DNA of 64,000 nucleotides from Marinifilum fragile JCM 15579 (lineage in GTDB: Bacteria > Bacteroidota > Bacteroidia > Bacteroidales > Marinifilaceae). The stretch covers positions 93,784 through 157,783 of the forward strand of contig NZ_BAZX01000007.1 of NCBI RefSeq assembly GCF_001310955.1, given 5' to 3'. Position 1 is the stretch's first letter. The number at the start of each line of letters is the position of its first letter. This document shows positions 35,920 to 44,299 of this stretch, one piece after another. The position numbers and the translations under genes were made by a program. Below the pieces are notes generated by a model. That model did not search any database. It had not been told where the DNA came from and worked only from the letters and a program-made list of their open reading frames with translations.

Positions 35920-36639
35920 TTAACGAATTAACAACAGAAAACAAGAAATCAATGTAAGTAGGATGTTGATGGTGCGAAAGCTTTTTATTGGCATAATACC
36001 ATTAAAATATTTGCCAGCTATGGTTCCTGCTAACAGGATGGGAGAGAAGATCAAAGATAACTTTAAGACCTGAGGAGTGAGCCATCCAACCTGATAGTAA
36101 CCTACGATTGCAATTACTGCTGTTACTACACTAAACCATGCAAATATCTCCCTAAACTGTTTATTGTCTACATTTGCTCTATTTAGAAACAGGGCCAAGG
36201 GAGGTCCGCTAATCGAAATAATTCCGGTTATTGTTCCAATAATAGCACCAACAATTGGATACACATATGCAGGCAAAATAGCATGTCTTTTGTTGCTTTT
36301 GATAAAAGATAATAGGGTGATCACCAAAAATACCACTCCTGAAAAATGAACCAAACGATTGGCATCAACATACTTTAAAAGAAATACCCCCGTAAGTGTA
36401 AAAATCCCTCCTGAAAGGATTAAGGAAATAGATGCTTTATCAATTAATTGTTGATTTTTCTTCTGCAAGATGATAAACACTGAGGCAACGAGATTACAAA
36501 TCATGAGAACAGGGATGATTTCTTTGGGTTCATACCATGACAATAGAATCGGTAAAGAAATTAGTGCAAAGCCAAAGCCGCTTACTCCTTTAATTAAACT
36601 CGAAATAATAACAGTCAGAAAAATGTAGATGTTTGGCAT
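35920..36639 (-). CDS. TSUP (TauE/SafE) family membrane transporter
   Basis: A 239-residue protein with about eight helices and two related halves. The start FLTVIISSLIKGVSGFGFALISLPIL and the middle VGAIIGTITGIISISGPPLALFL are typical of TauE/SafE carriers, which export sulfite, sulfoacetate or related anions. It starts 3 bp after the YeiH-like gene, so both are one transcript. A sulfur-anion substrate is inferred from this pairing. Confidence 0.9.
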   Translation of the reverse strand: MPNIYIFLTVIISSLIKGVSGFGFALISLPILLSWYEPKEIIPVLMICNLVASVFIILQKKNQQLIDKASISLILSGGIFTLTGVFLLKYVDANRLVHFSGVVFLVITLLSFIKSNKRHAILPAYVYPIVGAIIGTITGIISISGPPLALFLNRANVDNKQFREIFAWFSVVTAVIAIVGYYQVGWLTPQVLKLSLIFSPILLAGTIAGKYFNGIMPIKSFRTINILLTLISCFLLLIR

Positions 36640-36642
36640 GAC

Positions 36643-37602
36643 TTAATGAATTAGAAAGAACAATGAACCTGCTGCTATCACTCCCCAAAGAATAATTCCA
36701 AGTGCAAAACTTTTAACGCCTGATTTTCTAATTTCACTAACACTGATATTTGAACCGATCAGGAACAAAGCAATCAGCATTCCACGTTTGCCTAGCCAAT
36801 TAAAGTGTTCGTAACTTGTTTGGTAAGTGGGAAATATATTGGCAAATACAATGGCAAGAACAAATAGCAAAATAAACCAAGGAAAATGAATCGATTTCTT
36901 TTCCCCATTTCGATTCATGAATGCGACAATCAAGGATAATGGGATGATCCATAAGGCACGAATAAGTTTAACAGTGGTGGCGACTTGTAAGGCTTTTTCG
37001 CCATAGATTGCTCCAGCACCAACAACAGAGCTGGTATCGTGAATGGCTATAGCAGCCCAATTGCCAAAAGTTTCCTGGCTTAGCCCTAACTGATGTCCAA
37101 GAAAAGGAAATAATAGCAATGCAATTGCGTTTAGCACAAAAACCACAATAAGAGCAAAGGAATTTTCGTAGTTTTTACTATTAAGAATGGGGGCGACAGC
37201 CGCAATGGCACTACCTCCGCAAATTGCGGTTCCACAAGCAATAAGCAGACTAATGTTTTTTTCTACCTTAAGCAGTTTTCCCAGAAATATACCCAGTAGC
37301 ATTACAACCGTTACCGAAATTGCAGTTTCAAGAAAACCATCCTTCGATGATGAGATCACGGCAGACAAACTCATTCCAAACCCCATTAAAACGATAGATA
37401 CCTGAAGTATTTTTGATGTGTAGTGATGTATGCTTTCATGTTTTATTCCCAGAAATGAAAATACCAGGCCAACACACAGTGCTATAGCCGGGGATATAAA
37501 CGGCATAAAACATAAATAAATAATAATTAAATAAGGCCAATTGAAGTTCTTTGATTGATTTCCAATGGCAATAGTGCTTTTTAGAGCTTTAATCGCGTTC
37601 AT
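36643..37602 (-). CDS. YeiH family putative sulfate exporter
   Basis: A 319-residue membrane protein of the UPF0324/Cons_hypoth698 family with about ten helices. Family signatures include GMSLSAVISSSKDG, LIACGTAICGGSAIAAVAPIL and WAAIAIHDTSSVVGAG. In E. coli the yeiH gene lies beside the LysR gene yeiE; the same pairing is seen here. The palindrome 60 bp upstream is a likely regulator site. Confidence 0.9.
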   Translation of the reverse strand: MNAIKALKSTIAIGNQSKNFNWPYLIIIYLCFMPFISPAIALCVGLVFSFLGIKHESIHHYTSKILQVSIVLMGFGMSLSAVISSSKDGFLETAISVTVVMLLGIFLGKLLKVEKNISLLIACGTAICGGSAIAAVAPILNSKNYENSFALIVVFVLNAIALLLFPFLGHQLGLSQETFGNWAAIAIHDTSSVVGAGAIYGEKALQVATTVKLIRALWIIPLSLIVAFMNRNGEKKSIHFPWFILLFVLAIVFANIFPTYQTSYEHFNWLGKRGMLIALFLIGSNISVSEIRKSGVKSFALGIILWGVIAAGSLFFLIH

Positions 37603-37660
37603 ACTAATACTTTTTGTTTACAAAAGTATCAATTTGATATAATCAAAGCAAATACTGAAT

Positions 37661-37677
37661 AGTTATATTATATAACT
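37661..37677. promoter_or_regulatory. 17-bp palindrome with LysR T-N11-A pattern upstream of the YeiH-like gene
   Basis: AGTTATAT-T-ATATAACT is perfectly symmetric, contains T-N11-A and overlaps the stop codon of the LysR gene, 59 bp before the YeiH-like start. Confidence 0.5.
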
Positions 37678-38563
37678 ATAAGTTATAACCTGATAGGAAA
37701 TTTTCAAACAATTCAACCTGTCTGCTTTTGTGTCCCATTTTGTAAGCAATTCGAAATTGGCGAGGGATATGTACCCCTGTTACCTTTATTTCCACAAGTG
37801 TTTTCATATACAATTCAGTTTTAACTGCTTGTCCTGAAACAATTGCAAGTCCATCAAAATCAAGCAAAAAGTTCTTAATCGATTCAGTACTACCCAAATG
37901 AATGGGTACGTTAAGATCCTCAAAATCCAGGTTTTGTTTCAACAAAGCTTCTTTAATTACCTCAAGCGTACCCGATCCTTTTTCCCTTAGTACAATAGGA
38001 AACTGAAGCAAATCATTTTTACTTATGGCTTTACGTTTGGAATAGATGCTATTTCCACCAGTTACGAAAATCAGTTCATCATCAAGAAAGCTTTTGTATC
38101 GTATGCCTGATTGAGAAGAGTGATTTTCAACCAAGGCAATATCAACCTTATTATTTAACAAAAGCTGCTCCATGTCAAAAGAATTGCCATTGATAAGGTG
38201 AATATTTACTTTAGGGTAACGCTTGTGAAAAGAGGCAATGGTTTTGGGAATAAGATATTGCGATATAGTTGAACTGGCCCCAATAATAAAATCACCCGAA
38301 ATATCATGGTTTAACTGGCTGATTTCAAATTCAAGTTCTCGATATTGCTGTTCAATCTGTTTGTATGAATTATATACAATTTTCCCCTTTCGGGTAAGGA
38401 AAATTTTATTGCCTTTACGCTCAAATAAATTTGTATTGAATTTGATCTCTAATTCCTTGATATGTTTGGTTACTGCCGGCTGACTAATGTTTAAATCATT
38501 TGCAGCTTTAGAAAAACTTAAGTTTTCAGCTACAGCAATAAATACCGTATCGCGATAATCCAT
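37676..38563 (-). CDS. LysR-family transcriptional regulator
   Basis: A 295-residue regulator with an N-terminal winged helix (FSKAANDLNISQPAVTKHIKELE) and a C-terminal periplasmic-binding-like effector domain. The motif GASSTISQYLIPKTIASFHKRYP matches the CysB/YeiE/CysL-like group. It lies directly upstream of and on the same strand as the YeiH-like and TSUP exporter genes, with 73 bp between, and most likely controls them. Confidence 0.9.
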   Translation of the reverse strand: MDYRDTVFIAVAENLSFSKAANDLNISQPAVTKHIKELEIKFNTNLFERKGNKIFLTRKGKIVYNSYKQIEQQYRELEFEISQLNHDISGDFIIGASSTISQYLIPKTIASFHKRYPKVNIHLINGNSFDMEQLLLNNKVDIALVENHSSQSGIRYKSFLDDELIFVTGGNSIYSKRKAISKNDLLQFPIVLREKGSGTLEVIKEALLKQNLDFEDLNVPIHLGSTESIKNFLLDFDGLAIVSGQAVKTELYMKTLVEIKVTGVHIPRQFRIAYKMGHKSRQVELFENFLSGYNL

Positions 38564-38566
38564 TTT

Positions 38567-40000
38567 TTATATTTTAAGTAATTCGGTTAATTTTTCTTTT
38601 GCATTTTGATTTTCGGGGTTCAATTCTAAACTTTTTCGGTAATTTTCTATGGCCTTTTTAATTTGTCCATCTTTCATATAGGCCTCTCCTAAAGAATCAT
38701 AAGCATCATAAGATTCAGGAAAAGATAGTGCTTCAAGTGTAAATAAATCTATTGCCTTTTTATAGAAACCTCTTTTTATCATTTCATAACCTTTTGCATT
38801 CAAATGAATTTCAGAAATTTGATAATTGGAATCTTCTGCCAATATTTTAGCTTGCTTAAGATTGTCATCCAAACAGGTTTGAACAACGTCTTTAGTGAAA
38901 AAATAATTATCCAACTTTTGAGTTGTACCAGAAAGGGTTTTTTCTATAAAAAAACGAGCATCAAAAAAACCTTGGTCTAAATCCTTATTGGTTAAAAGTA
39001 TCACAATGTAATTTTGTTCTTCAAAGACTCTCCATTCGGCTCCCACGCCATAATGCCCACCACTATGTCCATAAATTCCCGAACCTTTTGCACCGGCAAA
39101 TTGCATTCCGTATCCGTACCAATCACTTTCAGGTTCCTTTTTCATGAAATTTGTTAAGTCGGGTCTTAAAAGTTTATTGTTCTTGAAAGCACTTGCGAAT
39201 TTATACAAATCATCAATAGTTGAATATCCACCACCGGCAGGACCACCTTTTGCCGAACCCATAAAGATTGTTTTTTGAAATTGATTGGGATAGATGTCTG
39301 ACAACGTATAGTTTTCAGCTGTGTTTTCAATGTTGAGGTCAATATCAAAATCGCCTGTGTTTTCCATTGTTGCAACGGAGAAAATATGCTTTTTGATATA
39401 GTCTTCATAAGACATTTTACTAGCGACTTCTATAATTCTGCCAAGAACAATATAATTGGTGTTTCTGTAAGCAAATTGCTCATTTGGTTTAAACTCTAAC
39501 GGTTTATTCTCGTATAGCTTTTCAAGGCTCTCCAGGGTTCTAAATTGATCTTTTGAGGTATTTAGGTATGTCTCTGAATGAAAATAATTAGGCAATCCAC
39601 TTTTGTGTTTGAGCAATAGCTCAACGGTTATCACATCCCTTGCTGTTTCATTAGCATAGTCAGGAAGAAATTTTCCGATAGGATCTTGTAATGATAATTT
39701 TCCTTCTTGAATTAGCTGAAATATAGCAACTGCTGTGAATGATTTACCAATAGAAGCATAAGAAAACTTGGTTTCTGTATTGTTTTTAACTTTATGTCCC
39801 AAATGTGCAAACCCATAAGCTTTTTTGAACATGACCCTATCATTTTTAGCAATTAAAACCGCACCGCTTAATCCTTCTAAAGCCTCTAAATAGTTTGCTA
39901 TTTCAGTTACTTTAGGGTCTTTAATCGAAAAGGAATTTGATTTCTTGTTTTTACAAGAACAGAGTACTATTAGAATTAATAAATAAATGAGTTTTTTCAT
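38567..40000 (-). CDS. Serine hydrolase (class C beta-lactamase fold) lipoprotein with TPR tail
   Basis: A 477-residue lipoprotein (signal MKKLIYLLILIVLCSC). The beta-lactamase-like domain (about 30-360) has SIGK as the SxxK nucleophile motif, YRNTNY as the YxN motif and HSGGHYG as the third box. Two to three TPR units follow at about 400-470 (AYDSLGEAYMKDGQIKKAI). Such proteins are peptidases or esterases more often than true beta-lactamases. Its start overlaps the MarR gene stop by 4 bp, so it is the likely target of that regulator. Confidence 0.87.
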   Translation of the reverse strand: MKKLIYLLILIVLCSCKNKKSNSFSIKDPKVTEIANYLEALEGLSGAVLIAKNDRVMFKKAYGFAHLGHKVKNNTETKFSYASIGKSFTAVAIFQLIQEGKLSLQDPIGKFLPDYANETARDVITVELLLKHKSGLPNYFHSETYLNTSKDQFRTLESLEKLYENKPLEFKPNEQFAYRNTNYIVLGRIIEVASKMSYEDYIKKHIFSVATMENTGDFDIDLNIENTAENYTLSDIYPNQFQKTIFMGSAKGGPAGGGYSTIDDLYKFASAFKNNKLLRPDLTNFMKKEPESDWYGYGMQFAGAKGSGIYGHSGGHYGVGAEWRVFEEQNYIVILLTNKDLDQGFFDARFFIEKTLSGTTQKLDNYFFTKDVVQTCLDDNLKQAKILAEDSNYQISEIHLNAKGYEMIKRGFYKKAIDLFTLEALSFPESYDAYDSLGEAYMKDGQIKKAIENYRKSLELNPENQNAKEKLTELLKI

Positions 40001-40437
40001 TTTTTAGATTTACAGTTTTGGGTAATTTTATTTAATGTCTTATACATCTGTTCCAGTTCTTCATGCGAAACGTTGTTTAAGGCAACTTCTCTGTTCCTTT
40101 GAATCATTGGTTTGAGCTTTTCTAAAATAGTTTTCCCATTTTTAGTAATTTCCAATTTTGCTTTTCGTTTATCTTGATTATCAACTGTTTTAATCAAATA
40201 GTCTTTACTGACCATTAATTTTACAATACGAGTCATCGAAGCATAATCCTTAAAAACCATATCTGCTACTTCAGTTTGAGTTTTATCATTGTTTTCCAGT
40301 ATTAGTAGAATCAATGCTTGATCAACAGTAATATTAGGCACGATTTGAGAAATATTGTGCTGACTTAATTTGCGATATGCCTTTATAGCTTCCTCAATAG
40401 AATAGAGAGCTGTGTTGGTGGGTGTTTTAAAATTCAT
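39997..40437 (-). CDS. MarR-family transcriptional regulator
   Basis: A 146-residue winged-helix repressor: KTQTEVADMVFKDYASMTRIVKLMVSKDYL is the recognition region, with the wing VDNQDKRKAKLEIT containing the conserved D-x-R. I placed the start at 40437 because the operator pair lies immediately upstream. The gene overlaps the following serine hydrolase by ATGA, indicating one transcript with autoregulation. Confidence 0.9.
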   Translation of the reverse strand: MNFKTPTNTALYSIEEAIKAYRKLSQHNISQIVPNITVDQALILLILENNDKTQTEVADMVFKDYASMTRIVKLMVSKDYLIKTVDNQDKRKAKLEITKNGKTILEKLKPMIQRNREVALNNVSHEELEQMYKTLNKITQNCKSKK

Positions 40438-40439
40438 AA

Positions 40440-40489
40440 TTACTTGATATATCAAACAAATATATGAAAATATTTGATATATCAAGTAA
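40440..40489. promoter_or_regulatory. Double operator: two TTGATATATCAA palindromes in a 17-bp inverted repeat
   Basis: TTACTTGATATATCAAA (40440-40456) and TTTGATATATCAAGTAA (40473-40489) are exact inverted repeats. Each contains the 12-bp palindrome TTGATATATCAA (40444-40455 and 40474-40485), with centres 30 bp apart. The pair begins 2 bp before the MarR start codon. Typical for MarR dimers binding two sites. Confidence 0.75.
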
Positions 40490-40682
40490 TTTTCAGGTTT
40501 TCAACTCTCAAATTGAGTCCTGGATGATAACTTCTATCATCAATCAAAAGAGTAGAAAGCAAATTTGAAAGGTACATAAAAGGCAAGAAGTGATTAATAT
40601 GCGAACTGGTTTGAGAATCTTAACCCAATTTATGGAACTTTAAAAATAAATATCAATAGAATTAATTAGGCCTACATAAATA
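40490..40682. other. Intergenic region upstream of marR
   Basis: No gene or strong signal seen. It separates the MarR operator from the terminator of the META-domain gene. Confidence 0.35.
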
Positions 40683-40721
40683 AAGCCTTAAAAAATGTGA
40701 GCTCACATTTTTTTAAGGCTT
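40683..40721 (-). terminator. Terminator after the META-domain gene
   Basis: AAGCCTTAAAAAATGTGAG pairs with CTCACATTTTTTTAAGGCTT over 19 bp with a single bulged base. Confidence 0.8.
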
Positions 40722-40770
40722 GTATCTTATTTTTTTGAACAACGATTATACCTGTTCATAACCGTCTATT

Positions 40771-41796
40771 TTAATCTCCTTTCAAAAAAGCCAATACTTC
40801 TTTATTTTCGTTATTAAACAAAATCAAATTCAATCCATCTAATTTGTAATAGGTAACTTGATTCAGTGCCTTATTAAAAGATTGGGCTGTCTCCATATTT
40901 CGACACATTTTATTTGTTGAAGCAATATTTCCTATTTTCAACTGTTTCGTAGAAACTTCTTCTATTTCTCCTGTAAAGTCATTGCAACCATCATTTCCCA
41001 TAATTTTCATTTCAGATAAATTAATTTCCAATCTTGGCACTGGAGACATTCGGTTGATAGGATTTTGGTTTATTCTTGTTGTTATCCATATGTCATGAAG
41101 ACTTGAATTTGGTTTGTTGCCTTGTCCTCTAATAAAATCAAGAATTTTATTTCCATTTTCATTGTAAAAAGCGAGCGTTTCACCTTTTATTTGATAAGAT
41201 GCAATGGAATTCAAGGCTTCGATAAACTCAGGTTCGATATTTTTTTTAATACAAGCTCTTTTTGTGCCAGCAACTGTTCCCAAAGATATTTTTGAGCTAG
41301 TCAGGTATTGTATTCGACCTCTAAAATTATTACATCCACCATTGGCCGAGACTAAATTATTGGAAAGATTAATGGTCATTGTTGGAATGGCCACCATTCT
41401 GTTTATAGGAGCATCATTGAGTTTTATTAAAGTCCATTCGCCATTTAATTCTGTGCGAATATCTTTTTGTTTATCCAATACCTTTATAAGTTCATACTCT
41501 AAGGTTGAAGCATCAGCAGGAACTTTATTTTCTTCTAATTTTGTTTCTTTTACTTTTATTTTCTGGAGATATCCTTCTTCAAATTCGAAATTTTTAATAT
41601 TAGTATAGAAATTCTCCCAATTAGGATTGTCCAAACTTTCTGATCTATTTACATTGAGACATTGTATTTTTCCTGCTCCTGCAGAACATTCAGTTTTATA
41701 GCCACCAACCCAAAATATCTTGTTCACATTTGAAGAACAAGATTGTAGCACTAGTGTGAATAATATTAGTGCTGAAAATAATATTCTTTGATTCAT
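40771..41796 (-). CDS. Lipoprotein with DUF4377 and two META (HslJ-like) domains
   Basis: A 341-residue lipoprotein (signal MNQRILFSALILFTLVLQSC). Residues about 25-115 resemble DUF4377 (VGGYKTECSAGAGKIQCLNV). Two META domains follow (about 120-220 and 230-340), each with the Gly-Gly/Asp-Gly-Cys-Asn pattern (ANGGCNNFRGR and GNDGCNDFTGE) and a second Cys (KRACIK, NKMCRN) that could form a disulfide. HslJ-type META proteins are linked to heat and novobiocin resistance in E. coli. The exact role is unknown. Confidence 0.85.
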   Translation of the reverse strand: MNQRILFSALILFTLVLQSCSSNVNKIFWVGGYKTECSAGAGKIQCLNVNRSESLDNPNWENFYTNIKNFEFEEGYLQKIKVKETKLEENKVPADASTLEYELIKVLDKQKDIRTELNGEWTLIKLNDAPINRMVAIPTMTINLSNNLVSANGGCNNFRGRIQYLTSSKISLGTVAGTKRACIKKNIEPEFIEALNSIASYQIKGETLAFYNENGNKILDFIRGQGNKPNSSLHDIWITTRINQNPINRMSPVPRLEINLSEMKIMGNDGCNDFTGEIEEVSTKQLKIGNIASTNKMCRNMETAQSFNKALNQVTYYKLDGLNLILFNNENKEVLAFLKGD

Positions 41797-42065
41797 TTTT
41801 TATTGATTTTATTCGATTGAATGATGGTGAAATGTGGTATAGGTTGCGTGTGAAAAATCTTAATATTTGTATTATCATGAATGTTGACCAAATGTTGAGG
41901 GGGAGGTCATGATATTCTTGTCAAGCTTAACATTCTAGCACTATTTTAGTGAAACGTGCAGAAGTAGAGTAGGCAAAAATTGAAGGAGGGTAACGAAAGG
42001 AGTGAGCTAATGAATGCCTGATAAAAAAAAATTGCGGATAGATTATTCTTACCAGGATGGGTGAG
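41797..42065. other. Intergenic region upstream of the META-domain gene
   Basis: No open frame with coding character was found. It contains the promoter side of the META gene and a stem-loop at its far end. Confidence 0.35.
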
Positions 42066-42102
42066 AGGTTCTCAGCTAGGCTAATGATCTAGCCGAGAAC
42101 CT
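42066..42102 (-). terminator. Stem-loop after the lipoprotein gene of the efflux operon
   Basis: AGGTTCTC-A-GCTAG pairs with CTAGC-C-GAGAACCT with one mismatch. There is no clear T run, so termination strength is uncertain. Confidence 0.55.
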
Positions 42103-42114
42103 AATTTATTAGTG

Positions 42115-43095
42115 TTATTTTATATCATATTCACTTATTTTGGCGATTTCAAATCTTCGAGAAGCTTCTCCGTTAACTAATTTGTATTGTATTTGCTTCA
42201 TTTTATCTGTTTTGTTCCCGTTTTTGTAGATAGAAAAGCGTTGTACCAAATAGTTCTCTACCAAAGCAAACTCATCATTTCCGTTGTAACCATTGTTTAT
42301 TTTTGTGTTTTTTTCGGTTGGTTGAAAATAGACTTGGCTCATTGATGTTTGGTTGTTCACCGAAAATGCATAAACTGTTATTTTTTTTGATTTGTCTTGG
42401 CTTTGGGCAAAAACAACTAGTTCAGGTGAACCATCGGCATTTAAGTCTTCAACTTCAGCATTGACTATTATATTATTTCCAATGTCAAAAATTTCATTGT
42501 AATCATGTGGTAGGCCAAAGGTTAAAACTGTTAACTGATTGTTTCCATCTTTATATACACTCGAAATATTAAATCCAATGCTTTGTAAATTAAGGATTTT
42601 ACTGAATTGTGTTTTATCGATTTGAGTCTCGTCAAGTTTTTCGTCAATTCTTTGATATGTTCCGGCAATACTTGCCCCACCAGAACAATAAAAATAGAGT
42701 AAATCTTTATCAGCTTCGTTTTTAGTGCTTATGGATAATTCGTCTTTTAAAAATAGGAATAAAACGCTTTTTTCGTCAATTTGAGTTTCATAGGTTCTAT
42801 TGTCAACTTTTTGTGCAGTTGCATCAAAAGTACAAGTAGGCTTTTTTATGTCGGCTCGTGAACGGACTGAGATGTTCAACTTGTCATTATCAAGCTTAGT
42901 AACAGCTACAGATACCCAATCACTTCCATGTTTACGATTTACATAACCTTCAGACACATAATTACCTGTTATAGCAACACTTTCCGTATTTTTAGTTTGT
43001 GTTGTTTGATTTTTCTTATGGGTTTCATTTTTACACGACAATGACGTTAAGATTGTTGTGAGAATTAGAATGAAAACTTTTAATTGATTTGTCAT
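42115..43095 (-). CDS. Exported lipoprotein of unknown function
   Basis: A 326-residue lipoprotein with lipobox region ILTSLSC near residue 21. The first half is beta-rich with GNYVSEGYVNRKHGSDWVSV. The second half contains VEDLNADGSPELVVFAQS, a calcium-loop-like FG-GAP/VCBS type motif. I recall similar proteins annotated as PliI-like lysozyme inhibitors, but cannot confirm it. It follows the metal efflux genes on the same strand with an 87-bp gap and may be an accessory or an unrelated neighbour. Confidence 0.65.
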   Translation of the reverse strand: MTNQLKVFILILTTILTSLSCKNETHKKNQTTQTKNTESVAITGNYVSEGYVNRKHGSDWVSVAVTKLDNDKLNISVRSRADIKKPTCTFDATAQKVDNRTYETQIDEKSVLFLFLKDELSISTKNEADKDLLYFYCSGGASIAGTYQRIDEKLDETQIDKTQFSKILNLQSIGFNISSVYKDGNNQLTVLTFGLPHDYNEIFDIGNNIIVNAEVEDLNADGSPELVVFAQSQDKSKKITVYAFSVNNQTSMSQVYFQPTEKNTKINNGYNGNDEFALVENYLVQRFSIYKNGNKTDKMKQIQYKLVNGEASRRFEIAKISEYDIK

Positions 43096-43182
43096 ACTTT
43101 ATATCTTTTTAATTACAGCTAAGCTTTTCCAGCAGAATGGAACCTGGGCATGTATACCTGTTCGTTAAGCGATCGCATTTCT

Positions 43183-44292
43183 TCATTCTATACTAATGTT
43201 ATAGGTCCCATTCATCAATATTTCTTCTTTAATAATTTCTAAAATTTCAATATAATCATCTGAGGATTTTCCGGTGCTTATTTTCTTTTTTTCAAACTGA
43301 TAATTGGTTTCGCCTTCTGATTTTTTGATTAAAACATAGTGATTATCTCCAATAGTATAAACTGCTGTTTGAGAAATTGCAGGTACAGAATCTGAAGATA
43401 CAATAATCTCTCCATTTACCATTTGGTTGATAGCAAAAGTACTTGCTTTGTCTGAGATTGAAGCAAAGCAATCGATTGTATTTGAGTTTGAGTTAAGCTT
43501 ACCTCCAATTCGAACTATTGTTGCAAGAGATTTAGATGTATTTTTGTCTATGCCCCAAAATTGGACTTTTTGTCCGATTTTAATTTTCTGGTAATCTTTT
43601 TCAAATAAGGTGAGATGTAATTCGGTTTTGGTGTTATCTGTGATTTCAATGATTTCAGTTTCTGTGTTTACATTTTGTCCGTTGATAACGTTTATTTCGC
43701 TTATTTGACCTGCAATAGGAGATTTAATGCTATAGCGTGAAACATATTTTCCGTTTATAATGTTTGCTGGCTTTAATCCAATATTTTGAAGCTTTGCATT
43801 TAAAGCATTGTAATTTGCCAGTTCAACTTTGTAGTTACTTTCAGCAAGTAAATACTCAGTTTCTGTTTTAATGTTTTCATCAAAAAGTTTTTTTGCTTTA
43901 TCATAGTTTGAGTTTAACTGTTTTATTTTGGCCGATGACGAAGCAAAAGCATGTTGTAAATCAATTAACTCGTTTCCTCCAATCTCTAGCAAGCTTTCAT
44001 TGGCATTTACATATTGCCCATCTCTTATCTGAACAGATATAATTTTTCCTGGTACAGGTGCACTTATTTTGGCAATCCCATTTATTTTTGGAACAATCTT
44101 ACCTGAAAAAGCCACCTGCTCTTTTATCTCTGTTTTTTCTACTTTCCCTAATACCATGTTTTCTTCCTGAAACTGTACTTTCGAAATTTCAACAAGGTTT
44201 TCATCAGCTTCTACTTCGTTTTTAACTTCATGTTTACATGAAACTACTGCAAAAAGGAAGAGTGTATTTAAAATGATGTATAAATTTTTCAT
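43183..44292 (-). CDS. RND efflux periplasmic adaptor subunit (CzcB/CusB-like)
   Basis: A 369-residue lipoprotein membrane-fusion protein (signal to Cys19, VVSCKHEV). It links the pump to the outer channel. It has the barrel-sandwich/lipoyl halves AKISAPVPGKIISVQIRDGQYV and IKSPIAGQISEINVINGQNV flanking an alpha-helical hairpin (about 110-170), then a beta-barrel domain. It lies 7 bp after the pump-channel fusion gene, with which it forms one operon. Confidence 0.9.
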   Translation of the reverse strand: MKNLYIILNTLFLFAVVSCKHEVKNEVEADENLVEISKVQFQEENMVLGKVEKTEIKEQVAFSGKIVPKINGIAKISAPVPGKIISVQIRDGQYVNANESLLEIGGNELIDLQHAFASSSAKIKQLNSNYDKAKKLFDENIKTETEYLLAESNYKVELANYNALNAKLQNIGLKPANIINGKYVSRYSIKSPIAGQISEINVINGQNVNTETEIIEITDNTKTELHLTLFEKDYQKIKIGQKVQFWGIDKNTSKSLATIVRIGGKLNSNSNTIDCFASISDKASTFAINQMVNGEIIVSSDSVPAISQTAVYTIGDNHYVLIKKSEGETNYQFEKKKISTGKSSDDYIEILEIIKEEILMNGTYNISIE

Positions 44293-44299
44293 GCTACTA

